From: an uncultured Paenibacillaceae bacterium
Lineage (GTDB): Bacteria; Bacillota; Bacilli; Paenibacillales; DA-C8
Length of the DNA stretch: 64,000 bases
Reading direction: 5' to 3'
Assembly: GCA_937957685.1 (NCBI GenBank)
Contig: CALGAO010000031.1
Coordinates: 1 to 64,000 of the forward strand
Under the pieces are notes generated by a model, which was not told where the DNA came from, did no database searches, and saw only the letters and a program-made list of their open reading frames with translations. The translations under genes were made by a program, and so were the position numbers. Position 1 is the stretch's first letter. Each line of letters starts with the position of its first letter. This document shows positions 44,426 through 52,745 of the stretch, in pieces.

Positions 44426-44923
44426 TCAGGCATCATCCTGCTCTTCCTGAGCGGATGTCTTCGGATGATGGCTCCTCGACAACAAGGCCGAGAGCTCCTT
44501 CATGAACATATTGATGTCCTTGAACTGCCGATACACAGAAGCAAAACGTACATAAGCCACCTCATCGACCGGGTACAGCTGCTCCATGACCAGCTCGCCG
44601 ATCTCCCGGCTGTCGATCTCTGTGCTGGCGGTATTGCGCAGCTTCTGTTCAACCTCCGATACGATCCTCTCCAGCCGTTCGACAGACACGGGGCGTTTCT
44701 CACAAGCCCTGAGCAGCCCGCGCAGCATCTTGTCACGGCTGAATTCCTCCCTGCTGCCGTCCTTCTTGATGACGATGAGCGGGGTTTCCTCCACCATCTC
44801 GAATGTGGTGAATCTCTTCTGGCACTGCTCGCATTCTCTTCGTCTGCGTATCGATTTGTTATCGTTGGCCGGTCTCGAATCGAGCACCTTGGTGCTGGAA
44901 TGATCACAATACGGACACTTCAT
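44426..44923 (-). CDS. nrdR: Transcriptional repressor of ribonucleotide reductase genes, NrdR
   Basis: 165-residue regulator. The N-terminal zinc ribbon has Cys3, Cys6, Cys31 and Cys34 (MKCPYC, CEQC) followed by the ATP-cone domain (about 49-139) starting PLIVIKKDGSREEFSRDKMLRGL. It senses ATP/dATP and represses nrd genes. Start: ATG 44923 behind GGAGGGAGA; the in-frame ATG seven codons earlier overlaps that site. Its start region overlaps the sigma-G promoter of the divergent SASP gene. Confidence 0.96.
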   Translation of the reverse strand: MKCPYCDHSSTKVLDSRPANDNKSIRRRRECEQCQKRFTTFEMVEETPLIVIKKDGSREEFSRDKMLRGLLRACEKRPVSVERLERIVSEVEQKLRNTASTEIDSREIGELVMEQLYPVDEVAYVRFASVYRQFKDINMFMKELSALLSRSHHPKTSAQEEQDDA

Positions 44924-44952
44924 AATCTCCCTCCATCCATCCACACATTTCC

Positions 44953-44983
44953 TGAATACAGGACATGAACCCGCTACATAATA
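44953..44983 (+). promoter_or_regulatory. Sigma-G (forespore) promoter of the SASP gene
   Basis: TGAATA (44953-44958), 18 bp, CATAATA (44977-44983), which matches the forespore consensus TGAATA-N17/18-CATACTA with one mismatch. It is 31 bp before the start codon. Confidence 0.8.
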
Positions 44984-45013
44984 GGACTACACTCGACAAG
45001 GAGGTGAACAACA

Positions 45014-45238
45014 ATGGCTCAAGGACAATCTCGCAGCAGCAATGTACTGGTTGTACCACAAGCTACAGCTGCACTAGACCAACTGAAATACGAAGTCGCG
45101 CAAGAGCTGGGTATCCAGATACCGCAAGACGGCTATATGGGTAACATGGCAACTCGCGACGCAGGTGCTATCGGGGGCCACATTACTCGTCGTCTTGTTC
45201 AGATCGCTGAGCAACAACTGGCAGGTCAATTTAAATAA
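45014..45238 (+). CDS. Small acid-soluble spore protein, alpha/beta type
   Basis: 74-residue DNA-binding spore protein that coats the chromosome in the forespore and protects it from UV and heat. Contains the family motif around the GPR protease cleavage site (LKYEVAQELGI) and the C-terminal block GNMATRDAGAIGGHITRRLV. Strong ribosome site AAGGAGGTGA, forespore promoter and its own terminator. Direct evidence for an endospore former. Confidence 0.97.
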   Translation: MAQGQSRSSNVLVVPQATAALDQLKYEVAQELGIQIPQDGYMGNMATRDAGAIGGHITRRLVQIAEQQLAGQFK

Positions 45239-45254
45239 TGATGACTTATATGGG

Positions 45255-45285
45255 GGCTGGGCAGCTTAGGCTGTCCGGCCTTTTG
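45255..45285 (+). terminator. Terminator of the SASP gene
   Basis: GC-rich stem GGCTGGGCAGC / GGCTGTCCGGCC with G-T pairs and a 3-base loop, followed by TTTTGTCTTTTG, 17 bp after the stop. Confidence 0.75.
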
Positions 45286-45332
45286 TCTTTTGTTTGATCA
45301 AGCGATCAGGCCGCCGGCGTAAGGCAAGTTTT

Positions 45333-45950
45333 CTATGGTGTGCCGGCAAGTTCATTATACAGGTTTTTGTATTTCTTGTAATAGTAATGGACTCTTTGCA
45401 CATAATGCCTGGTCTCCTTGTACGGGATCTGCTCGCTTGTATCGAGCCGGCCGTCCCACTTGCCCGTTGCGAGCCACTCCTGCACGGTGCCTTGTCCGGC
45501 GTTGTAGGATGCGGCGACGATCGCCAGGCGGTCCGCCTCCTGATCGAGCCCCGACTTCTCGAAGAATGGGTTGAAATAATCATAGAGATAGCGAAGATAC
45601 CAGGTCCCCATGCGAATGTTGATCGTAGGAGTGTCCAGGATATGCGCCGAGGCCTCGGAGAACTCGGGACTTTGCTCGGCTATCCATCGCGCTGTCTCAG
45701 GCATCAGCTGCATGATGCCGGTTGCTCCCTTGGACGACACAAGATCCGTCCGGAAGTTGCTCTCCACGCGGATGATCGCCGTGATCACGAAGGGATCGAC
45801 CAGGTACAGACCCGCGCTGTGCATGATTTCTTCCTTGTAATGCACCGGATAGATCAGCCTGCCGATGAAGTCCGCATTCCAATACCACAATACCAGCAGA
45901 ACCATCAGAACGAGCGCGTACACGCGCGATTTTCGGAGGACAGCCATCAT
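45333..45950 (-). CDS. Lytic transglycosylase with SLT domain
   Basis: 205 residues: one N-terminal membrane anchor (about 10-25), then a soluble lytic transglycosylase domain outside the membrane. Catalytic glutamate Glu63 in RVESNF, followed by GATGIMQLMPETA and AASYNAG, the classic SLT motifs. Cleaves peptidoglycan glycan strands. Its ATG overlaps the coaE stop (ATGA), as seen in related genomes, so it is translated as part of the polA-mutM-ytaF-coaE group. Confidence 0.93.
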   Translation of the reverse strand: MMAVLRKSRVYALVLMVLLVLWYWNADFIGRLIYPVHYKEEIMHSAGLYLVDPFVITAIIRVESNFRTDLVSSKGATGIMQLMPETARWIAEQSPEFSEASAHILDTPTINIRMGTWYLRYLYDYFNPFFEKSGLDQEADRLAIVAASYNAGQGTVQEWLATGKWDGRLDTSEQIPYKETRHYVQRVHYYYKKYKNLYNELAGTP

Positions 45951-46540
45951 AAACCCTTTCGTTCCAAGTATTGATCCAGTTGCTTCGCCGTTTCCTCCAG
46001 ACTGCCGCTGTTGTCGATCACCACATCAGCGAGCCGACGCTTGTCCTCCAGCGGCATCTGGGAACGTATGCGTTCGAGCGCCTGGCTCTCCGTCAGACCG
46101 TCGCGTTCCATGAGCCTGGCGATCTGTACGGGAAGCGGCACGTATACAACCATCACTTCTGAAAACATATGTTGCAGGTTGGATTCATATAACAGCGGAA
46201 TGTCAGCCACGATCAGCTTGTCCGGATATTCCGCTTCATATTGCCGGATGCGCCTCAGCATCTCCGCACGGATCGGGGGATGCATGATCGCGTTGAGCTT
46301 CAGTCTCTTCTCCTCATCGCTGAAAATGATGGAGCCCAGTTTCTTGCGGTTCAATTCGCCGCTCTCAAGCAGCACCTCCTGGCCGAATTCGTCGGCAATC
46401 TTCTGCAGAACGGGACTGCCTGGCATGACGATTTCCCGGGAAATCTGATCCGCATCGACGATCAGGGTGCCGCGCTCACGCAGCATCCGGGACACGGTGC
46501 TCTTGCCGCTCGCGATTCCACCTGTCAGACCGATATTCAT
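45947..46540 (-). CDS. coaE: Dephospho-CoA kinase, CoaE
   Basis: 197-residue P-loop kinase for the last step of coenzyme A synthesis. P-loop GLTGGIASGKST (3-14), the lid and acceptor-binding parts DADQISREIV and HPPIRAEMLRRI, and VADIPLLYESN are typical. ATG 46540 lies behind AGAGGTG; a GTG three codons earlier is less likely. Overlaps the downstream transglycosylase by 4 bp. Confidence 0.96.
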   Translation of the reverse strand: MNIGLTGGIASGKSTVSRMLRERGTLIVDADQISREIVMPGSPVLQKIADEFGQEVLLESGELNRKKLGSIIFSDEEKRLKLNAIMHPPIRAEMLRRIRQYEAEYPDKLIVADIPLLYESNLQHMFSEVMVVYVPLPVQIARLMERDGLTESQALERIRSQMPLEDKRRLADVVIDNSGSLEETAKQLDQYLERKGL

Positions 46541-46649
46541 CACGTACACCTCTATCTATCCATCAGATAAGTCCGTTGTTGAACGGGTTGTTGGAACGTA
46601 TGTGCCTGCTCATGAGGCTCAAACAGATCATGTCGTCGCTCAGGATGAT

Positions 46650-47405
46650 TCAGATTTGCAGGATTTTGGCCAAACCGAGCGCGATCAGGATGAAGCCAGG
46701 GAGCAGGGTGAGTCTCCTTACCCACGATATACCCGCAGCGGCTGTGCCCACTCCGATGCCGAGCCTCAGGAAGATCGCGCAGAAGATGGCGATGACGCCC
46801 GACGTGAACCACGGCGACATTCCGATGAACGCAGCGCCGATGCCGGCGCCGAAAGCATCCAGCGAGAGCGCTGTGCCGAGCAGAGCAGCTTCTCCGGGCG
46901 AGATCGTGCCCGACCGGTCCATATCCGCGCTGGAAGGAGTGCGCAGGATTTCAATGACGATCCCCAGCGATCTCAGCTCCACTCTCCATACCCGCTTCGG
47001 GTCGCATGCGGGAAAGTCTTGGACAACGCGGGAATCGGTTGTGATGGGGCCCTGTGCTGTTCCCGAATCGCCTTCCGATCGATCACCTGTATCGCCGACC
47101 GCTGTCGCCCCGATCCTGTCATCGCCGTTCTCCTTGCGACGGAGCAACATCTGCAGGACCGCCCACAAGCCGATGAAGATCAGGATCGCGCCGCCCGTCC
47201 ATCTCACAATTTGCTCCGGAACCAGCGGCATGATCAGGGAGCCGAGCAGCATCGCGACAAGCATCATCAGACCGGAGCACAGAGCGATGATGGCGATCGA
47301 TATTCTCGGAATCTTGATCTGGCGCAAGCCATAGTTCAGACCGACGCCGAAACTGTCCAGGCTCACCGCAAATGCCAGCAACACTATGGAAGCTGTCTGC
47401 AGCAT
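46650..47405 (-). CDS. ytaF: Sporulation membrane protein YtaF (MntP-like)
   Basis: 251 residues with six membrane segments arranged as two repeats, each opening with the family motif: AVSLDSFGVGL near 15-25 and ALSLDAFGAGIGA near 180-192. A long hydrophilic loop (about residues 92-160), rich in Asp, Gly and Arg, separates them. Related to the MntP manganese exporter; YtaF lies in the same polA-mutM-coaE context in Bacillus. The exact role is unknown. I use ATG 47405 behind GGGAGGCGGGA rather than the longer frame from 47441. Confidence 0.88.
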   Translation of the reverse strand: MLQTASIVLLAFAVSLDSFGVGLNYGLRQIKIPRISIAIIALCSGLMMLVAMLLGSLIMPLVPEQIVRWTGGAILIFIGLWAVLQMLLRRKENGDDRIGATAVGDTGDRSEGDSGTAQGPITTDSRVVQDFPACDPKRVWRVELRSLGIVIEILRTPSSADMDRSGTISPGEAALLGTALSLDAFGAGIGAAFIGMSPWFTSGVIAIFCAIFLRLGIGVGTAAAGISWVRRLTLLPGFILIALGLAKILQI

Positions 47406-47478
47406 GCTTCCCGCCTCCCTCATCCTCTCGATACTCAACATGATATGAGGGAAGCATAGATGGGTGCGTGTATGCCAA

Positions 47479-48324
47479 CTAGCGGTTTGTCCGTTTTTTG
47501 GGCCGTTGACAGTTCGGGCAGTAGTGGGTGCCCCGTCCCCCTACCGTGATCTTGCGCAACTCCTTGCCGCAGCGATGGCAAGGCTGACCTTCGCGACCAT
47601 AGGCGGACAACTGCTGCTGGAACATGCCCATCTCACCCTGGCCGTTCACATATGACTTGATCGAGCTGCCGCCATGCTTTACGGCTTCGCTGAGCACGCT
47701 CACGATCGCTTCATGCAGTCTGCGCCATTCCTGGGCCGACAGCGAGTCGGGGCTTCGCTCCGGATGGATGCGCGCGGCAAACAGCGCTTCGTCGGCATAG
47801 ATATTGCCGATCCCAACAATATACAGCTGGTTGAGCAGCAGCGACTTGATCTTGCCCTTACGCTGCTGAAGCCTGGCGCGCAGGCTCTCCGTCGTAAACG
47901 AATCGTCGAGCGGCTCCAGGCCAAGCTTGCTGAGCGGCGGACTGGCGAGATCTTCGCCCGGCAGGAACAGATGCATCGTGCCGAATTGGCGAACATCCTT
48001 GTAGCGCAGATCGGTACCGTCCGTGAACCGGAAGATCACATGCGTGTGTTTCTCCACCGGCTCGTCGGAACGATATACGCCGTATCTGCCTTCCATGCGC
48101 AGATGAGACACCAGCACGAGCTCATCCAGCAGCAACCGCAGAAACTTGCCCCTGCGCTCGACCCTTTCAAAGGTATGCCCGGCGAGCATCGAAGCGAACA
48201 GGGCCGGATCCTCCGGCCTCCTGATGATGCGCGGCAGGTTCACCTGCACGCGTTCGATCTGCTTGCCGACGATCAGCTCATTCAGAGTGCGCTTGACCGT
48301 CTCCACCTCCGGCAACTCCGGCAT
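47479..48324 (-). CDS. mutM: Formamidopyrimidine-DNA glycosylase, MutM/Fpg
   Basis: 281-residue bifunctional glycosylase/AP lyase for oxidised purines. The N-terminus MPELPEVE supplies the catalytic proline and Glu; the helix-two-turn-helix part has NIYADEALF, KSYVNGQGEMG is the conserved loop before the zinc finger, and the zinc finger is CHRC...CPNC at the end. Ribosome site AGAAGGGAGA. It lies downstream of polA, separated by a 380-bp stretch with tandem repeats. Confidence 0.97.
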   Translation of the reverse strand: MPELPEVETVKRTLNELIVGKQIERVQVNLPRIIRRPEDPALFASMLAGHTFERVERRGKFLRLLLDELVLVSHLRMEGRYGVYRSDEPVEKHTHVIFRFTDGTDLRYKDVRQFGTMHLFLPGEDLASPPLSKLGLEPLDDSFTTESLRARLQQRKGKIKSLLLNQLYIVGIGNIYADEALFAARIHPERSPDSLSAQEWRRLHEAIVSVLSEAVKHGGSSIKSYVNGQGEMGMFQQQLSAYGREGQPCHRCGKELRKITVGGRGTHYCPNCQRPKKRTNR

Positions 48325-48390
48325 GATGCTATCTCCCTTCTGGTTGTTGGTTTTCTTTGGCAGGGTTCAGGGACAGAAGGCCTCTCCGGG

Positions 48391-48730
48391 GATCCCCCTT
48401 CCCACCGTAACGGAACATCGTACCAGTCCGTGCCGTCGTTCATATCCTCAGTTGCTTGGCCAAATGCCAAGCACCTAAGGCTGCTCAGCTGTGCTGTCGT
48501 TCACCTTCTCAGTTGTTTGACCTTGTGTTGACCGCATAAGACTGCCCAGCTTCGCCTCACTTCGCTTCGTACCAGTCCGTGCCGTCGTTCATATCCTCAG
48601 TTGCTTGGCCAGATGCCAAGCACCTAAGGCTGCTCAACTGTGCTGTCGTTCACCTTCTCAGTTGCTTGGCCGCGTGTTGACCGCATAAGGCTCCCCAGCC
48701 TCGCCTCACTTCGCTTCGTACCAGTCCGTG
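48391..48730. repeat. 149-bp tandem repeat carrying copies of the polA 3' end
   Basis: TACCAGTCCGTGCCGT occurs at 48421, 48570 and 48719, exactly 149 bp apart; the last lies inside the polA coding end. Units 1 and 2 are nearly identical over the unit (CGTTCATATCCTCAGTTGC, then GCACCTAAGGCTGCTCA, GTGTTGACCGCATAAG). Read on the minus strand, unit 2 ends NDGTDWYEAK-stop like polA itself. A half-unit sub-repeat (GTGCYGTCGTTCA) gives 61 + 88 bp. The left border meets the dispersed element at 48391-48420. Confidence 0.85.
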
Positions 48731-51348
48731 CCGTAATTCACGTCCGCCTTCAGAGGCACATCCAGCTTGATCGCCGTCTCCATCACTTCCGGTACGAGCA
48801 CCTTCATCCTCTCCAGCTCATCCTCCGGCACCTCAAACACCAATTCGTCATGCACCTGCAGGAGCATGCGGCTCCTCAAGCCTTCCTGCTTCAGGCGATC
48901 CGCGCACTTGACCATGGCCAGCTTGATGATGTCCGCGGCCGTGCCCTGAATCGGTGTATTCATCGCCGTCCGCTCGGCGAAAGAGCGCAGATTGAAGTTC
49001 GATGCGTTGATGTCCGGCAGATAGCGACGGCGGTTCAGCAACGTGGATACATAGCCGTCGCGCTTGGCCGTCTTCACGATCTCGTCCATGTAGCGACGCA
49101 CGCCCCGGAACACGCTGAAATATTGCTCGATGAAGGCAGCGGCTTCCTTGCGGGTGATGCCCAGATTCTGCGACAGGCCATAATCACTGATGCCATACAC
49201 GATGCCGAAGTTGACCGCCTTCGCCTGCCGGCGCATGTTGGCATCCACCCGGTCCGCAGGCACGCCGAACACGTCCATCGCCGTCTTCGTGTGGATGTCC
49301 ATATCGTGATGGAAGGCCTCCATCAATCGTTCATCCTGGGAGATATGAGCCAGCACGCGCAGCTCGATCTGCGAATAGTCTGCCGCCAGGATGTACCAGC
49401 CCTCCTCCGAAGGAACAAAGGCCCGGCGTATCTGACGGCCTTCCTCCAGGCGGATCGGAATATTCTGCAGGTTCGGATACTGGCTGCTCAGGCGGCCTGT
49501 GGCGGCGATCGTCTGCCTGTAGTACGTATGGATCTTGCCGGTATCCGGTCGGATCTCCTTGAGCAAGCCTTCCACATAGGTGGACTGCAGCTTCGTCAGC
49601 TGCCGGTATTGGACGATATTGGCGGCGATCTCATGGTACGGCGCCAGGCGCTCCAGCACCTCGGCATCCGTCGAATAGCCGGTCTTCGTCTTCTTGATGA
49701 CCGGCAGACCCAACTTGTCGAACAGGATCTCGCCCAGTTGCTTCGGCGAGCCGATATTGAATTCGGTGCCGGCCAAGGCGTAGATCTCCCGTTCGATCTG
49801 ATGAATCTTGAGATCCAGATCCTTGCCGAACTGCTCCAGGGTCTCGGCGACGACCTTGATCCCAGTCAGCTCCATCTCCGCCAGGACGCCTGACAGCTTC
49901 AACTCCAGATCATAATACAGTTCGCTCATGCCGGTGCTCGTCAGCTCATCATTCATCGGCTGCTTCAGGCGCCAGATCGCATTGGCCTTTCTTGCCAGAT
50001 GCGCGCTATACACCTCGAGCTCCGGGATATGGAACTTGGCCCCTTTGCCGAAGATTTCCTCATCCTCCGCCACCGACGGCAGTCCATAGCGGCGCGTCAG
50101 ATCCCCTATGCTCTGGTTGCTCTGCGTCGGATCCAGCACATACGCGGCCAGATGCACGTCGAAATCGACCCCTCGCAGCTGAATACCTCTCCAGGCAAGG
50201 GCCAGCTGGACCTTATGCGCATCGTAGATCGTCTTGGGGGCGCGCTCATCCGCCAGCCAGCTGCGGATTGGTTCCGCTTCTGCGCTGATGAGCAGTTCAT
50301 ATGGCAGGAACGTCACTCCGTCCTCCATATCGAAGGCGATGCCCAACACATCGCCGTGGTGCGGATTGTCTCCCGTCACCTCCACGTGGATGGCGCGAAC
50401 ATTGGGAAGATGATCGATCAGCTTCGGCAGGCCGGTAGCATCCGCGACCTGAATATTCAGTTCCGGCGCAGGCTCGTCGCTTCTTGCGGAAGAGATGTCG
50501 AGCTTCTCCAGCAGCGATTTGAACTCCAGCCGCTTGAACAGTCCCGCTACCTTGTCCACGTCCATGCCGTCGAATTTCATATCGTCCCAGGTATGGGTGA
50601 GCGGCACCTCCCGATAGATCGTGGCCAACTGTTTGCTGAGCCGGGCATCATCCGCATGGGCCATGAGCTTCTCGCCAAGCTTGCCCTTGATGCTCGCTGC
50701 GTTCTCGAGCACGTTCTCGACACTTCCGTACTCATGCAACAGCTTGAGCGCCGTCTTCTCACCTACGCCCGGGACGCCCGGGATGTTGTCCGAAGTGTCG
50801 CCCATCAGGCCCTTCATATCGATGATCTGGTGCGGTTTGAGACCGTATTTTTCCTGGATATAGGCTGGGTCATGTATCTCCATCTCGCTGATGCCCTTGC
50901 GGGTCACGGCGATCTTCACGTGGTCGGATGCAAGCTGCAGCATATCCTTGTCGCCGGTCACGACCAGCACGTCCATCTTCTCTTCGTCCGCCAGCCGCGT
51001 CAGCGTGCCGATGATGTCGTCGGCTTCGTAGCCCTCCAGCTCGAACTGCGCGATGTTGAAGGCTGCGACCAGATCCTTGATGAGAGGCCATTGCTCCGAC
51101 AGCTCAGGCGGAGTTTTGGCGCGACCGCCCTTGTAGTCCTGATAGTCGGCGTGGCGGAACGTCACCTTGCCTGCGTCAAAGGCGAACAGGAAGTGCGTTG
51201 GCTTCTCTTCCTCGATCAGCTTCAGCAGCATCGTGGTGACGCCGTACACCGCATTCGTGTGCAGGCCCTCGGAATTGCTGAGCAGCGGCAATGCATAGAA
51301 GGCGCGATTGGCGATGCTGTTGCCGTCGACGATAATCAGTTTGGACAT
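48706..51348 (-). CDS. polA: DNA polymerase I, PolA
   Basis: 880 residues. The 5' nuclease domain (about 1-290) starts MSKLIIVDGNSIANRAFYAL. The middle domain (about 300-475) has the exonuclease fold but lacks the catalytic acids (VEVTGDN where FDTET is expected), so proofreading is probably absent, as in Bacillus stearothermophilus. The polymerase domain has DYSQIELRVLAHISQD, RRQAKAVNFGIVYGIS and QVHDELVFEVP. Start ATG 51348 behind GACGAGGTG. Head of polA-mutM-ytaF-coaE-SLT. Its last 20-odd bases are duplicated twice downstream. Confidence 0.97.
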   Translation of the reverse strand: MSKLIIVDGNSIANRAFYALPLLSNSEGLHTNAVYGVTTMLLKLIEEEKPTHFLFAFDAGKVTFRHADYQDYKGGRAKTPPELSEQWPLIKDLVAAFNIAQFELEGYEADDIIGTLTRLADEEKMDVLVVTGDKDMLQLASDHVKIAVTRKGISEMEIHDPAYIQEKYGLKPHQIIDMKGLMGDTSDNIPGVPGVGEKTALKLLHEYGSVENVLENAASIKGKLGEKLMAHADDARLSKQLATIYREVPLTHTWDDMKFDGMDVDKVAGLFKRLEFKSLLEKLDISSARSDEPAPELNIQVADATGLPKLIDHLPNVRAIHVEVTGDNPHHGDVLGIAFDMEDGVTFLPYELLISAEAEPIRSWLADERAPKTIYDAHKVQLALAWRGIQLRGVDFDVHLAAYVLDPTQSNQSIGDLTRRYGLPSVAEDEEIFGKGAKFHIPELEVYSAHLARKANAIWRLKQPMNDELTSTGMSELYYDLELKLSGVLAEMELTGIKVVAETLEQFGKDLDLKIHQIEREIYALAGTEFNIGSPKQLGEILFDKLGLPVIKKTKTGYSTDAEVLERLAPYHEIAANIVQYRQLTKLQSTYVEGLLKEIRPDTGKIHTYYRQTIAATGRLSSQYPNLQNIPIRLEEGRQIRRAFVPSEEGWYILAADYSQIELRVLAHISQDERLMEAFHHDMDIHTKTAMDVFGVPADRVDANMRRQAKAVNFGIVYGISDYGLSQNLGITRKEAAAFIEQYFSVFRGVRRYMDEIVKTAKRDGYVSTLLNRRRYLPDINASNFNLRSFAERTAMNTPIQGTAADIIKLAMVKCADRLKQEGLRSRMLLQVHDELVFEVPEDELERMKVLVPEVMETAIKLDVPLKADVNYGTDWYEAK

Positions 51349-51719
51349 GCGAACACCTCGTCCCGATAATTCTTCACTAGTCACATCATAGCATAGCGCA
51401 ACCGCATATAAAAATGCTTGTGGAATCTTTTTTTATGGCCGCTTCCGCTGACCTTCCGGGCGGATCGCGCATAGGCTAATAAGGAGGAAACAAGACAGCT
51501 GCGGACCGGTCAGATCAACTGCTCAGGATCTGCATCAACGTCATCATCGTGTATCCCCTGGTCAGCTCCCTGCTCTATCACGGTCGCGAACATCAGTGGA
51601 GGAGGACAACACGGTTGCGGGCATCGGAGAAGGAGGATAACACAGTTCCGAGTGAAGAAGGACTATCCCCGCCAGGCTTACATACCCCACTACAGAGAGT
51701 GAAAGGCAGGAAAAGGATC
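51349..51719. other. 371-bp intergenic region between polA and the HAD gene
   Basis: Contains the divergent control regions of polA and the HAD gene, which I cannot resolve into clear promoters. An AAGGAGGAAAC ribosome-like site at 51480-51490 is followed by an open frame in phase with the HAD gene with a hydrophobic stretch (RICINVIIVYPLVSSLLY) but no start codon. Possibly a remnant; not called as a gene. Confidence 0.5.
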
Positions 51720-52460
51720 ATGTCCGAGCAGAAGACCAACAGGAAGAAGGTCATTTTCTTCGACCTGAACGGCACGCTGATCAAGCGCAAGAAAAGCGCC
51801 GCCCAGGCATTCAGGGAGGCGCTCGCCCCTTATCTGGATCGCTGGGATTCCGATGACAAGCCATCGCTCATCAACAAGGCCTGCAAGATCTACAGCCATG
51901 CGATCCGCCAATTCAAGAAGAAATCCGCAGCCGAGGTGGATGAAAAGATCCGGAAGGCGGCTATCAAACGTGCCATCGCCAATCTTCCGCTGTCAAGAGA
52001 CGACGCAGTCATCTCGAGCATCGATCGGGAGCTGCAGCTGATCATGAGCGACAAGCAACGTTTCGATCGCAACCACCTCCTGGTGCTCAAAAAACTCAAA
52101 AAACACTACAAACTCGCATTGATCACGAACGGCAGCGAGAGCGTCATCCGCCACAAGGTCAAGCGCTATCGCCTCTCCCCTCTGATCTCGGATCAGGCCA
52201 TCTTCGTCTCATCAAAACTTGGCAAAGGCAAGGGCAAGCCGGATCCTGCCATCTTCCGCCACGCTCTCTCCAGGATGAAGGTGAAACCCGAAGAGGCGGT
52301 GATGGTTGGCGACTCATGGAAGCAGGACATCGAAGGCGCGGTCCGATGCGGAATCGATGCCGTATGGGTGAACCCTTCCGAGGAGTTCGCGCCTGTTCAG
52401 GAAAGCCGCGCTCACGTGATCGTCATCCGCGACATCAGCGAACTGGAGGACATTTATTAA
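51720..52460 (+). CDS. HAD family hydrolase
   Basis: 246-residue haloacid-dehalogenase-fold hydrolase. Motif I is FFDLNGTL (nucleophile Asp15, but Asn at the +2 position where phosphatases have Asp), motif II LITNGS, motif III lysine in the SSKLGKGKGKPDPAIF run, motif IV VGDSWKQDIEGA. A helical cap rich in Lys lies between motifs I and II. Asn in place of the general acid is seen in some members and may change the activity. Start ATG 51720 behind GGAAAAGGA. Substrate unknown. Confidence 0.85.
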   Translation: MSEQKTNRKKVIFFDLNGTLIKRKKSAAQAFREALAPYLDRWDSDDKPSLINKACKIYSHAIRQFKKKSAAEVDEKIRKAAIKRAIANLPLSRDDAVISSIDRELQLIMSDKQRFDRNHLLVLKKLKKHYKLALITNGSESVIRHKVKRYRLSPLISDQAIFVSSKLGKGKGKPDPAIFRHALSRMKVKPEEAVMVGDSWKQDIEGAVRCGIDAVWVNPSEEFAPVQESRAHVIVIRDISELEDIY

Positions 52461-52596
52461 AAAAATAGACGGATGCGTTCACTCTCACGCACATGGAAGG
52501 GCATGCGCGATTCAGGAAGCATGTGACGGCATGAATATCGCTACACGGGCGGATGAAGAGCCTTATCCGACAACAGAAAAGGCGGCCACTTGCAAG

Positions 52597-52625
52597 AGGA
52601 CTCCGTGGCAGGGAGTTCTTTTTCT
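52597..52625 (+). terminator. Terminator upstream of the two-component operon
   Basis: Stem AGGACTCC / GGAGTTCT (one G-T pair) with a 7-base loop followed by TTTTTCT. Ends the transcript of the HAD gene, 137 bp after its stop. Confidence 0.7.
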
Positions 52626-52745
52626 ATCTTTCATTAGTTCACAAAATGTATCATAATTAGATTGACGTTACATTTAGTAGCATGATGTTGCATCGACATG
52701 TCGAAGACATTCGCAGTAACGAATGACGAAGCATGAGGTGATGAT

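Noticed and set aside
48391..48730. Insertion sequence at the polA-mutM junction
   Set aside because: No transposase frame, no terminal inverted repeats or target duplication; exact tandem periodicity points to local duplication.
51481..51719. N-terminal extension of the HAD protein with a membrane stretch
   Set aside because: The in-phase frame has no usable start after the ribosome-like site, and the HAD core begins at its own ATG with an adequate site.
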